Shown: one piece after another, positions 47,501 through 62,024 of the stretch
How positions within the stretch are numbered: position 1 is the first letter of the stretch
Layout of the letters: each line of letters begins with the position of its first letter
Assembly: GCA_951230915.1 (NCBI GenBank)
Contig: OX579638.1
Location: 2,684,696-2,748,695 of the forward strand
Direction of reading: 5' to 3'
From: Antitrichia curtipendula
Taxonomy: Eukaryota > Streptophyta > Bryopsida > Hypnales > Leucodontaceae
DNA length: 64,000 nucleotides
The notes under the pieces: model-generated
Told to the model about the DNA's origin: nothing
Database searches by the model: none
Seen by the model: only the letters and a program-made list of their open reading frames with translations
Translations under genes and position numbers: made by a program

Positions 47501-49607
47501 CAATAAATGCACAAGAAGAAAATCTAAAATATTTTTTGAACTTCCAATAAGATTCAATAAAAAAATTAGGTTATATAATAATAAAAATAAAGCTCAATTG
47601 CTTATTCAAACGCATTTAGGTTTAATTACCTTACAATAAAAGTCATTGATGCTTGAAAGTTGAAACATCACTAAAAATTCAAAAGGTTCTCAAAATACAA
47701 AAAAAAAAAAGGATTCTATGTATGGAATAAAAGAATAATTCAATGTCAGTTATCATATTCTATCCATCCCCTAATACTAATCCTTCTTTGTAATAATGAA
47801 AGTATCAAAGATTTGGATAACAAATCAATAGATACAAAGTGTTACTTATAAATAAGGATTAACTTTACAAAAAAGAAATACTTCCTATGCAAATTACTTG
47901 CCCTCTTATGTATTTAGATCTATACAAGAACAAATTGAAATTCAATGAGAAGTTCAATGTCTTTGATCCAATCAAGTAATCAACTTCAAATTGCTATAAA
48001 ATTTGAATTTTTAGAATTAAAAAACAAAAAATAAAAAACAAAAAACACTTAAAGTGGATAACAAACTAATCTTTTTGTACTTCATTTACAAATTAACTTC
48101 AAAAACTACAAAAATCATCTTCAGTCCTAAAATCAAGTTTGAAGTAAGTAGCTAAAAGCTAAAGAAGATAAGTTATTGGGAACAAATGAAATAAACAAAA
48201 GGGACTAGCATTTTGGGACGAAGTATTTTTTCCCCTAACAAAGAGTATTTGAATTCTAAAAATGATAGAATATAATAATTCAACATTTTCAATTTAACCT
48301 CGAAATGTTATTGAGTTCACACAATGGCCTTTGGGTGACTTCACCTAAAATTGTAGGATAGAAAAAATGTTTTTTCATCTAACTTTATTTTTGAAGTTGC
48401 TTGAGTACATTTGCAATGAATATTATTGCAATATTCAAATTCACATAAAAAATAAATAGCAAATTCTTTCATTGTGGTATTATTATAATACTATTGACTT
48501 TTCTAAAGAAGTCATTTGACACCAACTACTGAAATGAAGCTTATCAAGTATAATTTCTATTCCAATTTGAAATTTCAAAAAATTCATAAATTTTAATGTT
48601 TTATAACAATATGAAGTTTGGGCCTATAATCATGGTTTGTTGATTTTCTAATTGTAGAGTGACACACTAACTTTAGTTTACATCATATTATTAACAGTAC
48701 AATATACATCTCAAGTGAAAACTTTGAATTATTTGAATATATTTTGTATTTGATATGGTGTTGTTTTTTAAATTCACAATAATTTCAAATTTTGATTCAT
48801 ATGTAGTTGCAAAATGGTACCAAGAGCATAGCAAAAACACCTTTTTCTAAAACTAATTAGCAATTGAAAATAGTATTAGCAATAAATATTTATAAAAAAA
48901 TAATTTTTTTATATATAGCATGTAATTTTTATTTATTTTCAAAGTAGTAGCTTCTTCCCACTAAAACCGTCATCTATGTGGATTTTAAACTGAAATCTCC
49001 AAAAATCTAACAGTATGCAGACAATGATTTACTGATGCATTTGAAGGACCCATTAATAGAAATCTAGAAACACATTTAGTGAAAGTCTAGGGTACATACA
49101 TGAATGGGAAAATGGACGCTTTTGGGTGTTTCAGTGGTCATAGGCCAGTCCTTCTAGGGTTACCAAAACATCAAGAGTACAATACTCAGCAAGAGTATAA
49201 TACTCAGGCACGAATCTCCAGTAACTTGCGAAGAGGCAAATCAGGACATAGCAAAAAGAAGAAATAACGTTTAAGTTACTTATAATAAAAATAGCTGAAA
49301 GAGCGTCAGAACTGGAATAATAATTTCCAAACTGTACAACTTGAAGATATTCATATTGTTCTGCGCTACAAGCTCTGTTTCAACCACCAAGAGTTTTATA
49401 ACCCCCTCATCCCCAAGAGTTACAAAAGGTTCTTGCAGACGTCTTATGCACACTCCAGCTCTTGATTTTCACTCCAACATCGCTTCACCGACTGTCCTCA
49501 ACAGTCGTGCGTTGGGAGAGATAGTTTGCAAGCTGAGTGCATTTCTCTACATTGCCTTTCTCAACTGATGACACATACTTGGGTTGGTGAAATCGGAGGC
49601 AGATACT
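44583..49607. other. Five-kb gene-free AT-rich stretch
   Basis: No exon or open frame of note. A TACTCCCTTTGTATCGAAAT motif at 45376-45395 resembles one Stowaway-type end, without a convincing partner. A LINE-like 3' terminal region (T-run, then GAACAAATAAGGGCGACCTC near 46795) may be a solo fragment. 49330-49607 is GC-richer and is probably the 3' UTR of the cysteine protease on the - strand. Confidence 0.5.
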
Positions 49608-51850
<2,243 letters not shown>

Positions 51851-52537
51851 AGCTACAAAATTGCTGCACTTGCTGCAAATTTTGACAGAGACGAAGTGAG
51901 AAACGAAACCCCAAACGAAACCGCTATGGAAAAAGTGTCTGAACTGATTGCTTTCTTTTATGCCGGCCTGGTGAAGTATGATTTTACACGAGGAAGATTC
52001 GCGAATCCCGAGGCTAGAGTAGCAAATGGACGTTGCACACTTCCTCTTTTGATGCGATGTGTGACGGGCACGCAAGCCGAAGCAACAAGACACGAAAGGC
52101 AGGAAAGGGAGGACACCTAAGGTTACTGTGAAGGAGAGCGGTGGGTGAAAGGCTTCCTCGCCAGTGGCGGAACAGGACGAAGATCCGACGTGGACGGGGT
52201 TGTGTTCACACCAGTCAAGACGATTGCGTGCAACGTTTTGTTCCGTGATTGGCGTATGTTACGGGCAGGCTTATGTTACGGGCAGGGACGTTGTGTTCCG
52301 TGATTGGCTGGGCGGATTGGGACGTTTGCTTGGGCTGACTCTCTTTATCTTTAGTACGGAGCGCTATGTATTATTTTCACCTATCACCAAGGTGCTTTGT
52401 CAAAATGATTCAAGTTTTGAACCAATAGGTGCATTCATCATTCTGAAAATAATCTTGAGAGTCATTCATCAACAACTTTTTGGTCTCAACATCATTTCAT
52501 GGTTAATCTTTAATCCTCCATCTTTAACCTTCAAATT
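51851..52537 (-). promoter_or_regulatory. Promoter and leader of the cysteine protease
   Basis: On the coding (-) strand, two copies of CCAATCACGGAAC lie at 52307-52295 and 52252-52240, 55 bp apart, and CCTGCCCGTAACAT also occurs twice between them (52286-52256). The doubled CCAAT-type boxes 390-460 bp upstream of the ATG look like a duplicated promoter segment. The leader from 51851 to about 52090 is open in one frame, but the first good ATG is at 51850, which starts the signal peptide. Confidence 0.5.
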
Positions 52538-53433
52538 TTAACCCCTAAAGTTTTTTTGTCCCCTTGGAATTTTGGGCGGGCTCTTATGGTCTCAATATTT
52601 GTTGTGATTTTCTGATTTTTTTTTTCTCTGTGAGACAGAAAAACACATTAGCTTTCCAAAAATGTAACTTCTATTTCAATCAGAGCTTGGGAGCAAGAAT
52701 TCTGGCACAAAAAGCCCTTTTTTAGTTTGGCAAGTAGAAAAAAACCTTCAAATAAACTTAAAGTAAAATAAAGTAAAAAAAAAATTATTTTTATTTTATA
52801 TGAATTATATTCTTATATATATGAGAAGCTTTGATTTATGGACAATCTTGTTTTTTGGGCAATTAGAGCATTTTTTAGGAAAAAATAACTGTAGAAGTCG
52901 TTTTTGACCTCAATCTTTACAATTTAAAAAAAATAAAAATTCACAAGGTTAAGATCTCTTGCTAGAACAATCACACTATTGAAATTAGTGTATTCCAATT
53001 CCATCTTAGAGCTATTAACAGTTTAGATTTTCCTTCGATCTTGAACCTACTTCTACTTAACAAATTTTTAATGAGTGAAAACTACATGTTTTGTTTTGTT
53101 TTTTAATTCTTAGGCTCTCAACTCAATCTTTTATCATATAAAATTTAAAATTTAAAATCAATAGAGCAAAAATTATAAATTATGAAGGTTCAAAGCCCAA
53201 AAATGTAATTGAGTAAGGTGCAAAAAAATTTGTTTCCTTCACTTTAAATGCAAATATCTTGCAATCTACACGGTTAAAGTTTGTGAAATTTCTTTCACAC
53301 ATTCTTACACTAGTCTAGTACAAGATCCTATGGTTAGATATTAAAAAAAAAAACATTTTAAACTTTTTTTTCCTCTTTGCTATAGAAATGGCAGTTTTGA
53401 GTGATTTTTTATGAAAAAAAGGCCTTGGGTTAA
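52538..53433. repeat. TTAA-type dispersed repeat (large form)
   Basis: Starts TTAA|CCCCTAAAG and ends near GGCCTTGGG|TTAA. The sequence matches the left and right thirds of 4331-5456 in the same order (CTCTTATGGTCTCAATATTT, CACATTAGCTTTCC, AAATATCTTGCAATC), without its middle family-D part. This shows that the 4331 copy carries an insertion or that this copy has lost one. Confidence 0.58.
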
Positions 53434-55120
53434 ATGATGCGGCCCTACATGACCAAAATGCTTAGATTATTGCACCAATAGGTGCATTCTTTATTTCTAC
53501 AATGAACAATCTAGTCATCCATTGGTCACTTTTTGACTTCATTGTCCTCTAAAAATTAAAAGATGTTAGAATTTTTTTGTCCTTTAAATGACCACCCCTA
53601 AGTATTGGATGGAAAAGAACGTTTTTTCATTCAAATTTTATTAGAAAGTTGCTTGAGTACATTTTCATTTACTAACATTGTTGTAAATTCTCTCCTTGAT
53701 GGTATTACCAAAGTTTCTATAGATGAAGATGCTTAATACGGATCACCCTTGTAGTGTTATTTGATCATTTCTTGCTATCAACTCTTGGTGTGAATTTCGC
53801 CATAAAAATTATATTTTTTGAATTTGAGTCCAACTAATGAAATGAATCTTATCAAATTCAATTTCTATTCCATTTGGAAATTATGAAAAATGTATAAATT
53901 TTAATATTTTATAAAAATGGTTTGTTAATTGTCTAACCTTAGAGTGACATGGTAACTTTGGTTTTGTAACATGATGTTATACACTATAATATACATCTAC
54001 GGTAAAAAATTTAAATTTTTTGAATATAAATGACATTGTATTTTATATGAATTTTTTCATTTTTTTCTTAAGAAATCCATAGTAAGTTCAAATATTTTCC
54101 AAAAAAGTTGAAAATTTTATGACTTGTATTAGACATATGACTTCATTTCTGAAAAATAAACTAATATATTTTCATTCATATCTAGTTGCAAAATGGCAAC
54201 AAATTAGAGTGATGGGTGGCTATAAGGCTTGAAATCAGTGATCATTGGCTTATCCTTTTGAAGGTTCACTGTAGAAATTTTGGGGCTTACTACCTTGGTG
54301 ATAAGGCCGTATCTATTGGATTCAAGGATAAATAGGTGCATTATTTGTTTCTATAATCTCTGGGAATGTCATTCATCAAACACTTTTTGCCTTCTACAAT
54401 ATTTTAGCATTAATGCATGTATCCAAATTCAAATGATTGATAAATTGTATATTGCAAAATTAGAGTTACAAATCTTTTGAGCTTACAATGTTCAAAGAAC
54501 GTTTAGTTTCAAATGATTTTGAACCAATTATATTTCAGCAACCATAATAACTAAAAAGGTTATGTTGTAAGGCTAGATAATCAACTTTCACAACATTATT
54601 CAACTAAGGTAATTGTTTTTAAACTTCAGAACAAGAAGGTAATATATTCAACAATTGTCAATGGAAAAAATCATCAATCAAGTTCAAAATAGTGTCATGT
54701 GCAAAATCAATCACTCTAAATTTATTTTTTGAAGAATATTTTTAGTTAAATAAAGTAATTTCAGCCCACGCTACTTGGAAATTAACATGATGATTTTAGA
54801 AAACTCGTGACTTACATACACTAAATAAACATGATAAATCAACATAGTGGAAAGGAGGTTTGGGGTTGGTGGCCCAAGACTTCTTTTCCACTAAAAAAAG
54901 GACCTTATTCAAATCCTCAATTTAAAGATTTTTGGCCATGAAATGTGACGTAATAGACTAATGTATCATTAGTTACTTTTCATTTGGCCCCTCTTTTAAT
55001 TTTTATTCTCAATTTGCATTGTTGAATCATATTGAAATAATGTAGTAGGCAGTTACTGCCTCTTTTGGGTGCATTGGCATTGTGGCAAACTGTGGCACAA
55101 TGCACCCAATTTTTTTTTTA
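53434..55120. other. AT-rich intergenic DNA
   Basis: No gene. The phrase ACCAATAGGTGCATTC, or a close form, recurs at about 52425, 53473 and 55972, with a weaker trace at 54335, marking decayed pieces of one repeat. Otherwise low-complexity AT-rich sequence. Confidence 0.5.

Positions 55121-55168
<48 letters not shown>
55121..55168. repeat. AAT trinucleotide microsatellite
   Basis: About 16 uninterrupted AAT units. A polymorphic marker candidate. It is preceded by a T-run and followed by a C/T-rich segment; no gene is near. Confidence 0.95.
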
Positions 55169-55169
<1 letters not shown>

Positions 55170-55680
55170 TATCCATCTCCCCTCTCCAACCGGTTTTTAA
55201 AAATCAATGAAATTAATTAACTCCCTCCTCTCCCTCCCCCTAGCTACTTGTAATTTTCAGAAACCAAACTCACTACAAACTTCCATGTATTCGTATCAAT
55301 ATCCCATGTATGCATATCCGCAGCGTTTACCATATTCTATATCCGTATCCTATATCATATTCTACATTTGTATCCATAGATTGTATTTGATGGACATCAA
55401 TGGCTTGTGATTTTTCAAGAAATTGATGGCAATTGGGGGAGGGACATTTTTTTCTTAAAAACAAATCAATAGCTCTCAATTTTTTTCACAAAGAAGTGTG
55501 TTTATTGAATCACAAACCAAGAGTGAGCCACTTTTTAGTACACTGTTGAATCATATTGAAAGTCAAATTTCTCTATATACATTTTTGGGACACTATATGA
55601 ATAAACTATGAATTTCAAGATTTTACAAAATAGAATTATGAAAAATCAACCTTACTCTCGTATATAATGGTTGAACATTT
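55169..55680. other. Gap with cryptic TAT/ATCC repeats
   Basis: 55260-55400 holds irregular TATCC/TATTC words similar in style to 9835-9990. No coding region is supported. Confidence 0.45.
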
Positions 55681-55918
55681 TAATCCTTAAACGATGCCAA
55701 CAACCCTTATTGTCCAATGGATGATAGAGAATCCTTTGATGTAAGACAAAAGTGCACATGTTCATTCTTGCAATTTTGTGTGCAAAGAGAAGGGGTTTGC
55801 ACAATAGTTGAACCTCTAATGAATGTTTTTTGAGTTTTTTAAAGCAAGTGATTCATACTACACCACAAGGGAATGAAAGGATGATTTCTACCATAACCAA
55901 CTCGTTTTTTAAACCTTA
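55681..55918. repeat. Family D relative
   Basis: Begins TTTTAATCCTTAAACGATG and contains GTGCACATGTTCATTCTTGC, TTTTGTGTGCAAAGAGAAGG and GATGATTTCTACCATAACC in the same order as the right half of 37309-37731. It ends at TTTAAACCTTAA beside the next family G element. A further piece (56036-56215) lies inside that element. Confidence 0.5.
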
Positions 55919-56322
55919 AAGGATACAACCCCCCATAACCAAAATAGTCACCAAAATGTTTAGATTATTGAACCAATAGATACATTCATTGTTTTAAGTC
56001 AAGTCATCCATCAATCAATTCTCAAACTCAACGTTCTTTAACCCTTAAACGATGAACTGATCACCATGAAACCATGAAAATGATTTGTTTTGGTACCATG
56101 TGAATTGTTGGTTTAAAAAATGCAAAAGCTCTCATTGAAAGTCAAACTATTGTAGAAAACCTTCTCTTTTCACACAAAATTAGGAAGATGAATAGTTGCA
56201 CTTTTGTCCTACATGGAGAAATTCCAAACTTTGGTTGGAAGTAGTTGTACCCTATAGCTGCATAAGAAGCATAAGAACATGTGCGGAATTGCTTAAGTGG
56301 TCGACTATGGGTGGTTCCACCA
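55919..56322. mobile_element. Family G TIR element, copy 4
   Basis: 404 bp with TA outside both ends (55917-55918, 56323-56324). Left AAGGATACAACCCCCCATAA, right inverted GACTATGGGTGGTTCCACCA. Its length agrees with copies 1 and 2. It includes family-D-like DNA at 56036-56215, so part of the interior may be acquired. Confidence 0.58.
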
Positions 56323-56324
56323 TA

Positions 56325-57147
56325 CTCATTTAAAAACGAATCTAACGGAGCTAACTCAACAATGGAGACAAAATCTGAGTCAAAAATTAAGAAACATTGT
56401 ACTACACGTATAGCCTGCCAGAACAAAACATGTCAGCAATGAGGGCAATAATTGGTACAGTATTGACTTCAAATTTACCAAGGAAGATACATAAATGAAA
56501 CACTTTCAAAAACCGTATCATGAGAAGTTGACAGACTACCCAAACCCATCAAGCATTGTATTGATAAGCTACATTGAAGAGCCACATCCTCCACAAAATT
56601 CGGGACACAACTGCAGAAGTCCAAAAAGTGTTCACTTTTTGTGCCTTACACAAGCACTTCAAGATAACAGGCATCAGATACTTCGAGAAAGTAAGGCAAG
56701 GAACTCATCTGTCAGATTGACAGGGCCCAGGAGAATCAACAACCACATTCAGGTTGTCTCATTTCCCACTAAAAAGACCCCGTCCTTTCCGTTCTCTTTC
56801 AACCCAATTTTCCAGCATCACAAAATCTTCAGAACATTCATTTCAACCTAGCTCCAACGGGGTCAATCCAGTGCTATCTACATATCTTTAGACCTTCAAA
56901 TTTGAGAAGGTTTAAAGGAAGCTATGTGTACCAAAGTAAACAGAGTATTCTCACTGTCGGACTTGGATACAGAGCCATCATCTGGATCTCTGAATCTTCA
57001 TGGTCCTTAATGTGTTAAACACTCTCTTGCAAAAGCTTATGCATAGTTTGAGAGGACATTCAAGTTGAAGAAGTCCATTCTCCAAACAGTGCATACCAAG
57101 GTTTTCACACGGATTTCAATCCCACAAATGGTTTCATCTCACAATCG
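56325..57147 (-). other. Downstream region of the coiled-coil gene
   Basis: GC content is moderate from about 56480 and no separate gene is seen. The part close to 57147 is probably the 3' UTR of the coiled-coil gene on the - strand. Confidence 0.4.
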
Positions 57148-59976
57148 TCACTCGTCAACTGTACCTCCGGAGGATTCTGCAGGAGTTGCATCTTCCTGAT
57201 CGGAGCTTGTTTCAGTGTCTTTGTCGGCATTTTGACCAACTGTAAGCGAACTGTGCTTGCCGCCTTCAAACATAGCCTTGAACTCCAGTAAATACTGCGT
57301 CACCTGTCGAGCATATCACCAAGATCCTATCAGGGAATGACGGTGGAAACGAAAATAGAAAACATCCAAAATTAAAATCAAGAGTGAAAACTACCTCCTG
57401 CACACTTCCTTTCAAAGGGAAGTACGGCAGGGCAGGACAAAAAAATGACCCCGCTGGGCCACAAATAACATGACCCTAAATAACACAGCCCTGCCTTTCC
57501 ACAACTTACGAGATAGAGCAGGAGCTAATTGCCAAAAACAACAAACATATTTCTCATATTTAGCAAAGCTTGTGATAAATATCAACTCGTAAAGAAACAT
57601 TATCAGAAATCAGTCACAAGACCAAATTTAAAATTATTCAATCTCGTGCACAACATCAACGGATGTCGATAGGGACAAAACAACAGTCACGGGACAGCTG
57701 TATATTCAAAAAGTGCAATCATACCTCCTCCAGATTGTACTCTAGTTCTGAGACACGTTGAGTCTTCGCCTGCAGCTGGCGTTCAGTCTCTTGAAGACGG
57801 GCTTTTAACTCATCCCTCTCCTTCTCCACACACAGAGTTGTTGCCTTCTGTTCAAGTCCCAGCCCCGTCACGATTCATCCATGTCCTGCCCTTGACTCAG
57901 GCTCAATCACTCTTTTTCCCTTCCCGGCCCTGTGTAGCTGGACTAGGCTGACATTAGCTGGTCATTACCATATCTTTCTTACCTACCCTTACTGAATACA
58001 ATGACACAGATGAACAGATGACCTATTCACTCTATTAGCTATGCTGAAAAGGAGTAAACGATGATACAGGGTCCTAGAAAGCTATCTCCAACCGTTCAAA
58101 ATGCTTGGGAAACCAACCTCATCAAGGGATTCTGGTTTCAGTATGGTTTCACAATGATCAAGAGCTTCGTGCATTGCTTCTTCAGCAGCTTTCTTGGCAG
58201 CTTCAGCCTCAGCTCGAGCTTCTTCGGCGATCCTAAGAGCAGCAACAGCCTATTCGCACGAAAATTGTTAGTGAAGAAAAAAGGCTCCACCGCAGACTCT
58301 AATTGCTGCTGATATTACTATGCAACAACTCTGGATTCTACACTGTTTTCTAACTGCAAAATCTAACAAAAGAATTGAAGTATCAGTCATTACCTGAGCT
58401 GCAGCCAACCCTGCGGCCGCTTCTGCTCGTCGAGCCCTCTCGTTGCTAGCCCTGGCTTTCTCTTCTGCACTGCTGAATACCTCCCAAGTAGTTTCCTCAT
58501 CTTCAAGCTCGCTGTCCGGTCCAGTATCATGGCGGGCATTAATTAATAAAGCGTCACCTGGAGTCTCCCATTCACGTCTCTTCCACTCCTTTGATTCTCT
58601 TTCAAAGCTTCGGTCATTATCTGCACATACACAAAACATGTTCGTTGACGCAAAATGAAAGTACATCATTGAGTGAGGTTAGCAAAACCTCTTCCACTCT
58701 CGAGAAGAAATTAGACAGAATTGCTAAGATAGGGGCGCTGCAATTACTGCATTTGTATTGGGATCTACAAAAGCTAAAAACATGCGTATCAACCAACTTA
58801 GCTTAATTGCAGAAACAAACAGCTGTGTAAAATATAGCATGTTCCAGTAAATTAACATACCTCCAGAGCTTTTGAAACTGCCATGGCGCTTCAGGCCGTT
58901 TTGCTGAACAGTCTCTCGCCGGCGAACACCCAAGCAAGGACCCATAGTTTTGTCCTCACAGGTTTTGTCTCCAGAGGACGAGCCTCCGTCATCTCCATCT
59001 CTGAAGGACTGTATCTGTCCTTCTATAGCCACTTGTAGTCGACCTAAGCCATCCGACTCTTCATCAACCAACACCTGCAATTTCCAAAAAACTACTATTA
59101 TTTTAGGAAAAAGTCTCTAATGAGTAGTGCGAATCAAGAGCAACGATTGGTCAGAGTCGACGATTGTTTTTGACCAATTAGTCCACACGACGGCTCAGGG
59201 CCGGGGCTCCAAATATCTCGGTGCAAACAGGCTATGTGTAACAGCTGCCAGACATTGCAGTTATCAAATTCAGTGTACGACATAACCCAGTCAATGGATA
59301 TGTTGAAAAGTAAAGAATAAAAATGAGATGATTCTATCATAATGATAGCGCACCGGATGTCTGGTATGCACCATCTCAAATGAACAGGCATTCAGAACGC
59401 ACGAAAAGGCGTTCAGGGAGACAAATGAAAGCGTCGCATTTCACAGCTATGTCAACATCAAAATCGAATAAGGAAAAATGTTCTGCCATACTTGATGCAA
59501 CAAAACATTCTTAGCACGAAGACTAAACCTCACAACGATTGAACTGTTGCTAACAAAGACGTCAAAACACAGAACCTACGGCATATTCAAAATACCAGTG
59601 AAACATTTGGTCATTCGTAGATCTTGAAAGCAACGCTAATGAAAATTGCAGGAAGTGCACTCGTAGCGCAAATACTAACCTGGAGAGCTACGGCCTCAGC
59701 AAGAGCAGCTCCTTCTTCATCAAGTCTTTGTTCTTCCTCTTTCCGTCTCTGCTTCTTCTTCTCAAGCTCAGTCCGAATGGCAGCAGCAGTGGCAAGTGCT
59801 TTCTCCAAACGCCGTTTTTTCTTCTCCGCCTGCTTCATCCGGTCTCTCTCTTCTTTCGCCTGCTTCTTCTTCTCCTTCCGAGAGCTGGCAGTTGCTGAAA
59901 ACGGTACAGCACCGGGGCTCACCCCAGGGGTAGCACTGTCAACCACTGGCATTTCCCTCTTATCCCTTTCAAACAT
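57148..59976 (-). CDS. Coiled-coil protein of unknown function
   Basis: Six exons on the - strand: 59976-59680, 59074-58861, 58620-58394, 58249-58118, 57847-57725, 57303-57148, giving 382 residues with frame kept at every junction. The N-terminal third is lysine/arginine/glutamate-rich and helical (RKEKKKQAKEERDR, KKRRLEKAL). The middle is Ala/Glu-rich heptad-like sequence (AEEARAEAEAAKKAAEEA). A further coiled coil follows (ERDELKARLQETERQLQ). The tail is acidic. I do not recognise a family or catalytic motif. The frame is open to 60000 and beyond, but without an ATG before an upstream stop, so the start is placed at 59976. It could be a cytoskeletal or scaffold protein; this is a guess. Confidence 0.75.
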
Positions 59977-61094
59977 GGAATTCCCGTTCTCTGTTCCCAC
60001 AGAACTTCCAAACCAGTGCTACGCGAACTGGCTCATGGAGAAGCTACATACGCTCCTCAACAGATCTAAGTCCGCGTACAAACCTCAAGAATAGAATCTT
60101 GCAGCACTATCAAGATAACAGCACCCTACAGTTACATGCTCCATCCACAACTTTATTTCTGACCATGGAGTCAAAATTCAAGTCTGGACTACTTGCCAAC
60201 GGGCCTCATAGCCTAAGCTCGACGCGTCACGTGGCCTTGTCATTCCAAGTCGAACTCCAATGCACGGCGATTATTCCTTGACTCCAATTCACCGCGTCAA
60301 ACTTCACGGTCTCCACAACACGAACTCCGCTCCCGGACTTTGCAATAACCAAGACACGCAACGAAGAATGCAACATAGGTCACAGAAAACCACCGCGATG
60401 CTTCCAAACGCACATCCAAATCGCTCTTAGTTCCGCCACATCAGAGCCGGAAAAGAAACAGAAAGGTACGGCAAAAGCGAAGCTCGCGAGAAAAGGTCGA
60501 GAGCGATTGCAACGCAGGCGCAACAGCAACGAAGGAAAACAGAAGCAGAAAGGGGGAAAAAAAAGCTTCAGCAACACACAGGGGATAAGTTAGCAGAGCA
60601 GAGGTAGACGATGACAAATTGTAAGCAAAACATGCGCCTCAGTTACAAGGGGACGACAGTTCCAAGCGTTAGGGATGTCCCAAACCAAGTGTCAAGACCT
60701 GGATCCACATCCTGAGATTTCAATTGAAGTCTTGAGACTCGCACACGGGACAAAATATCTCGAGGATTCCCTGATTGAGGTCCGTATCTCGGGTCTCAAG
60801 TATTGGACGGACACCACGACGTATGGTACTTGTGTATTTTATATGCCGTATACTTATTTGGGGTGTATTGTACTGGGGTCGTGAAAATGTTTTTAAATGT
60901 TTTTAAATCTTTAAAATATTTCTTAAACTTTGGGTTGCAGGGAGTGCAGTTCCAAATGTCAAGACCTGGTTGTGACTGACGACTTGGAAAACTGGACAAA
61001 GTCAAAAGGGGGCTCATTCTTCAAGGTTATGCATTGTGATTTGTAAAGTAAAGTATTTCGGATTAAAGTTACAGTACAGACTGCCCGTGTGGAG
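59977..61094 (-). other. Promoter-side DNA of the coiled-coil gene and gap
   Basis: 60000-60650 is GC-richer and is likely leader and promoter for the gene on the - strand; a short upstream frame (ATG then four codons and a stop) lies near 60032-60049. 60650-61094 contains TCAAGACCTGG twice (about 60690 and 60959) and no gene. Confidence 0.4.
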
Positions 61095-62016
61095 GGCCGG
61101 GGTGAGCTGGCCCCCTTCGCTCGTCCTGCCAAAGTCCATCCAGGGGTGCATATAAAAAAAAAGCCCCCTATGTTGTGCCGTGTAAAATCTATTTTCTACA
61201 ATCCCCCTAGCTAATGTGGGACCTTTGATTGCAAGTAAGGTGGGTACACCTAAAACCGCCACAAATTGGGCTGTGAATATATTGTAGGCTAATTAATAAA
61301 TACTGAATACAAGAGAGCAAAGCAATATGTAGAAGAGGAAGTATTGCACAATCAATTTTCAGATTTTGACAAAAATGAGACAACAGTAGGAGGACAAAGT
61401 TTTGACAGTAGGGTTCTTAAAACCACTTATAGGCTGCATTGAAAGAGAATGGTCACATTCAAAAGCCCCCCTTCAATGGTGTTAGAGATAACAGACACAA
61501 AGGTGTAATAGTGTTATTCATATTTATTAAATAAAACATTGCATGCTTGTAAACCCATGATTCTATGTTCTCGTGTTCTGTGCGTCATATGAATTAACAA
61601 GAGGATTTAATAACATTTGTGACATGTGCTTGAAATAACATGAAGATTGAGGATTTAATAACACGAGGGTTTAATAGCACAAGCATATTTTTTTGACATC
61701 TAACAAGTCTTTATTGGAATCAATTACTAAATCCTTGTGCTATTAAATCCTTGTGTTCTCTGAGTTAAGAAGCCATTCACATGCCTCAAATTGGCCAATA
61801 TTGCTTTTAAGAACTGCGAAAGACAAGGAGGTGCAATTTTCAAATTATACTGACACCATTTGGGGGCTTAAAGAAGATTGCAGTTTAAGGCACGGCGCGA
61901 TTTTGGGGGTACCCACCTTATGAATTCAGAATTTGTAAAAAAATTCATGCATGGAAAATTAAAAAAATTCAGAGTTTTCCTAGGGGGACAAGTGAGGGGG
62001 TCAGTTCACCCCAGCC
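61095..62016. mobile_element. Family B hAT-like MITE, copy 3, interrupted
   Basis: TIRs GGCCGGGGTGAGCTGGCCCC and its inverse, flanked on both sides by GTGTGGAG (61087-61094, 62017-62024), a perfect 8-bp target duplication. The 922-bp span reduces to 239 bp when the nested family A element and its extra TA are taken out, which agrees with the 235-238 bp of the other copies. Confidence 0.9.
61238..61918. mobile_element. Family A long form, nested in family B
   Basis: 681 bp. Left end AGGTGGGTACACCTAAAACC, right end inverted GATTTTGGGGGTACCCACCT. TA is duplicated (61236-61237, 61919-61920). Comparison with uninterrupted family B copies gives the empty site GATTGCAA.TATGAATTCAG, so the TA duplication is proven by the host repeat. 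The interior differs from the 272-bp copies, so it may be nearer to a parent element, but it has no open frame of note. Confidence 0.88.
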
Positions 62017-62024
62017 GTGTGGAG

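Noticed and set aside
45376..48232. A 2.9-kb Stowaway-like element between TACTCCCTTTGTATCG and GGGACGAAGTA
   Set aside because: The second end matches weakly, with gaps, and there is no clear TA pair. Only the first motif is mentioned.
59998..60000. Start of the coiled-coil protein at 60000
   Set aside because: The codon there is GTG. The first ATG in frame is at 59976, with an in-frame stop upstream.
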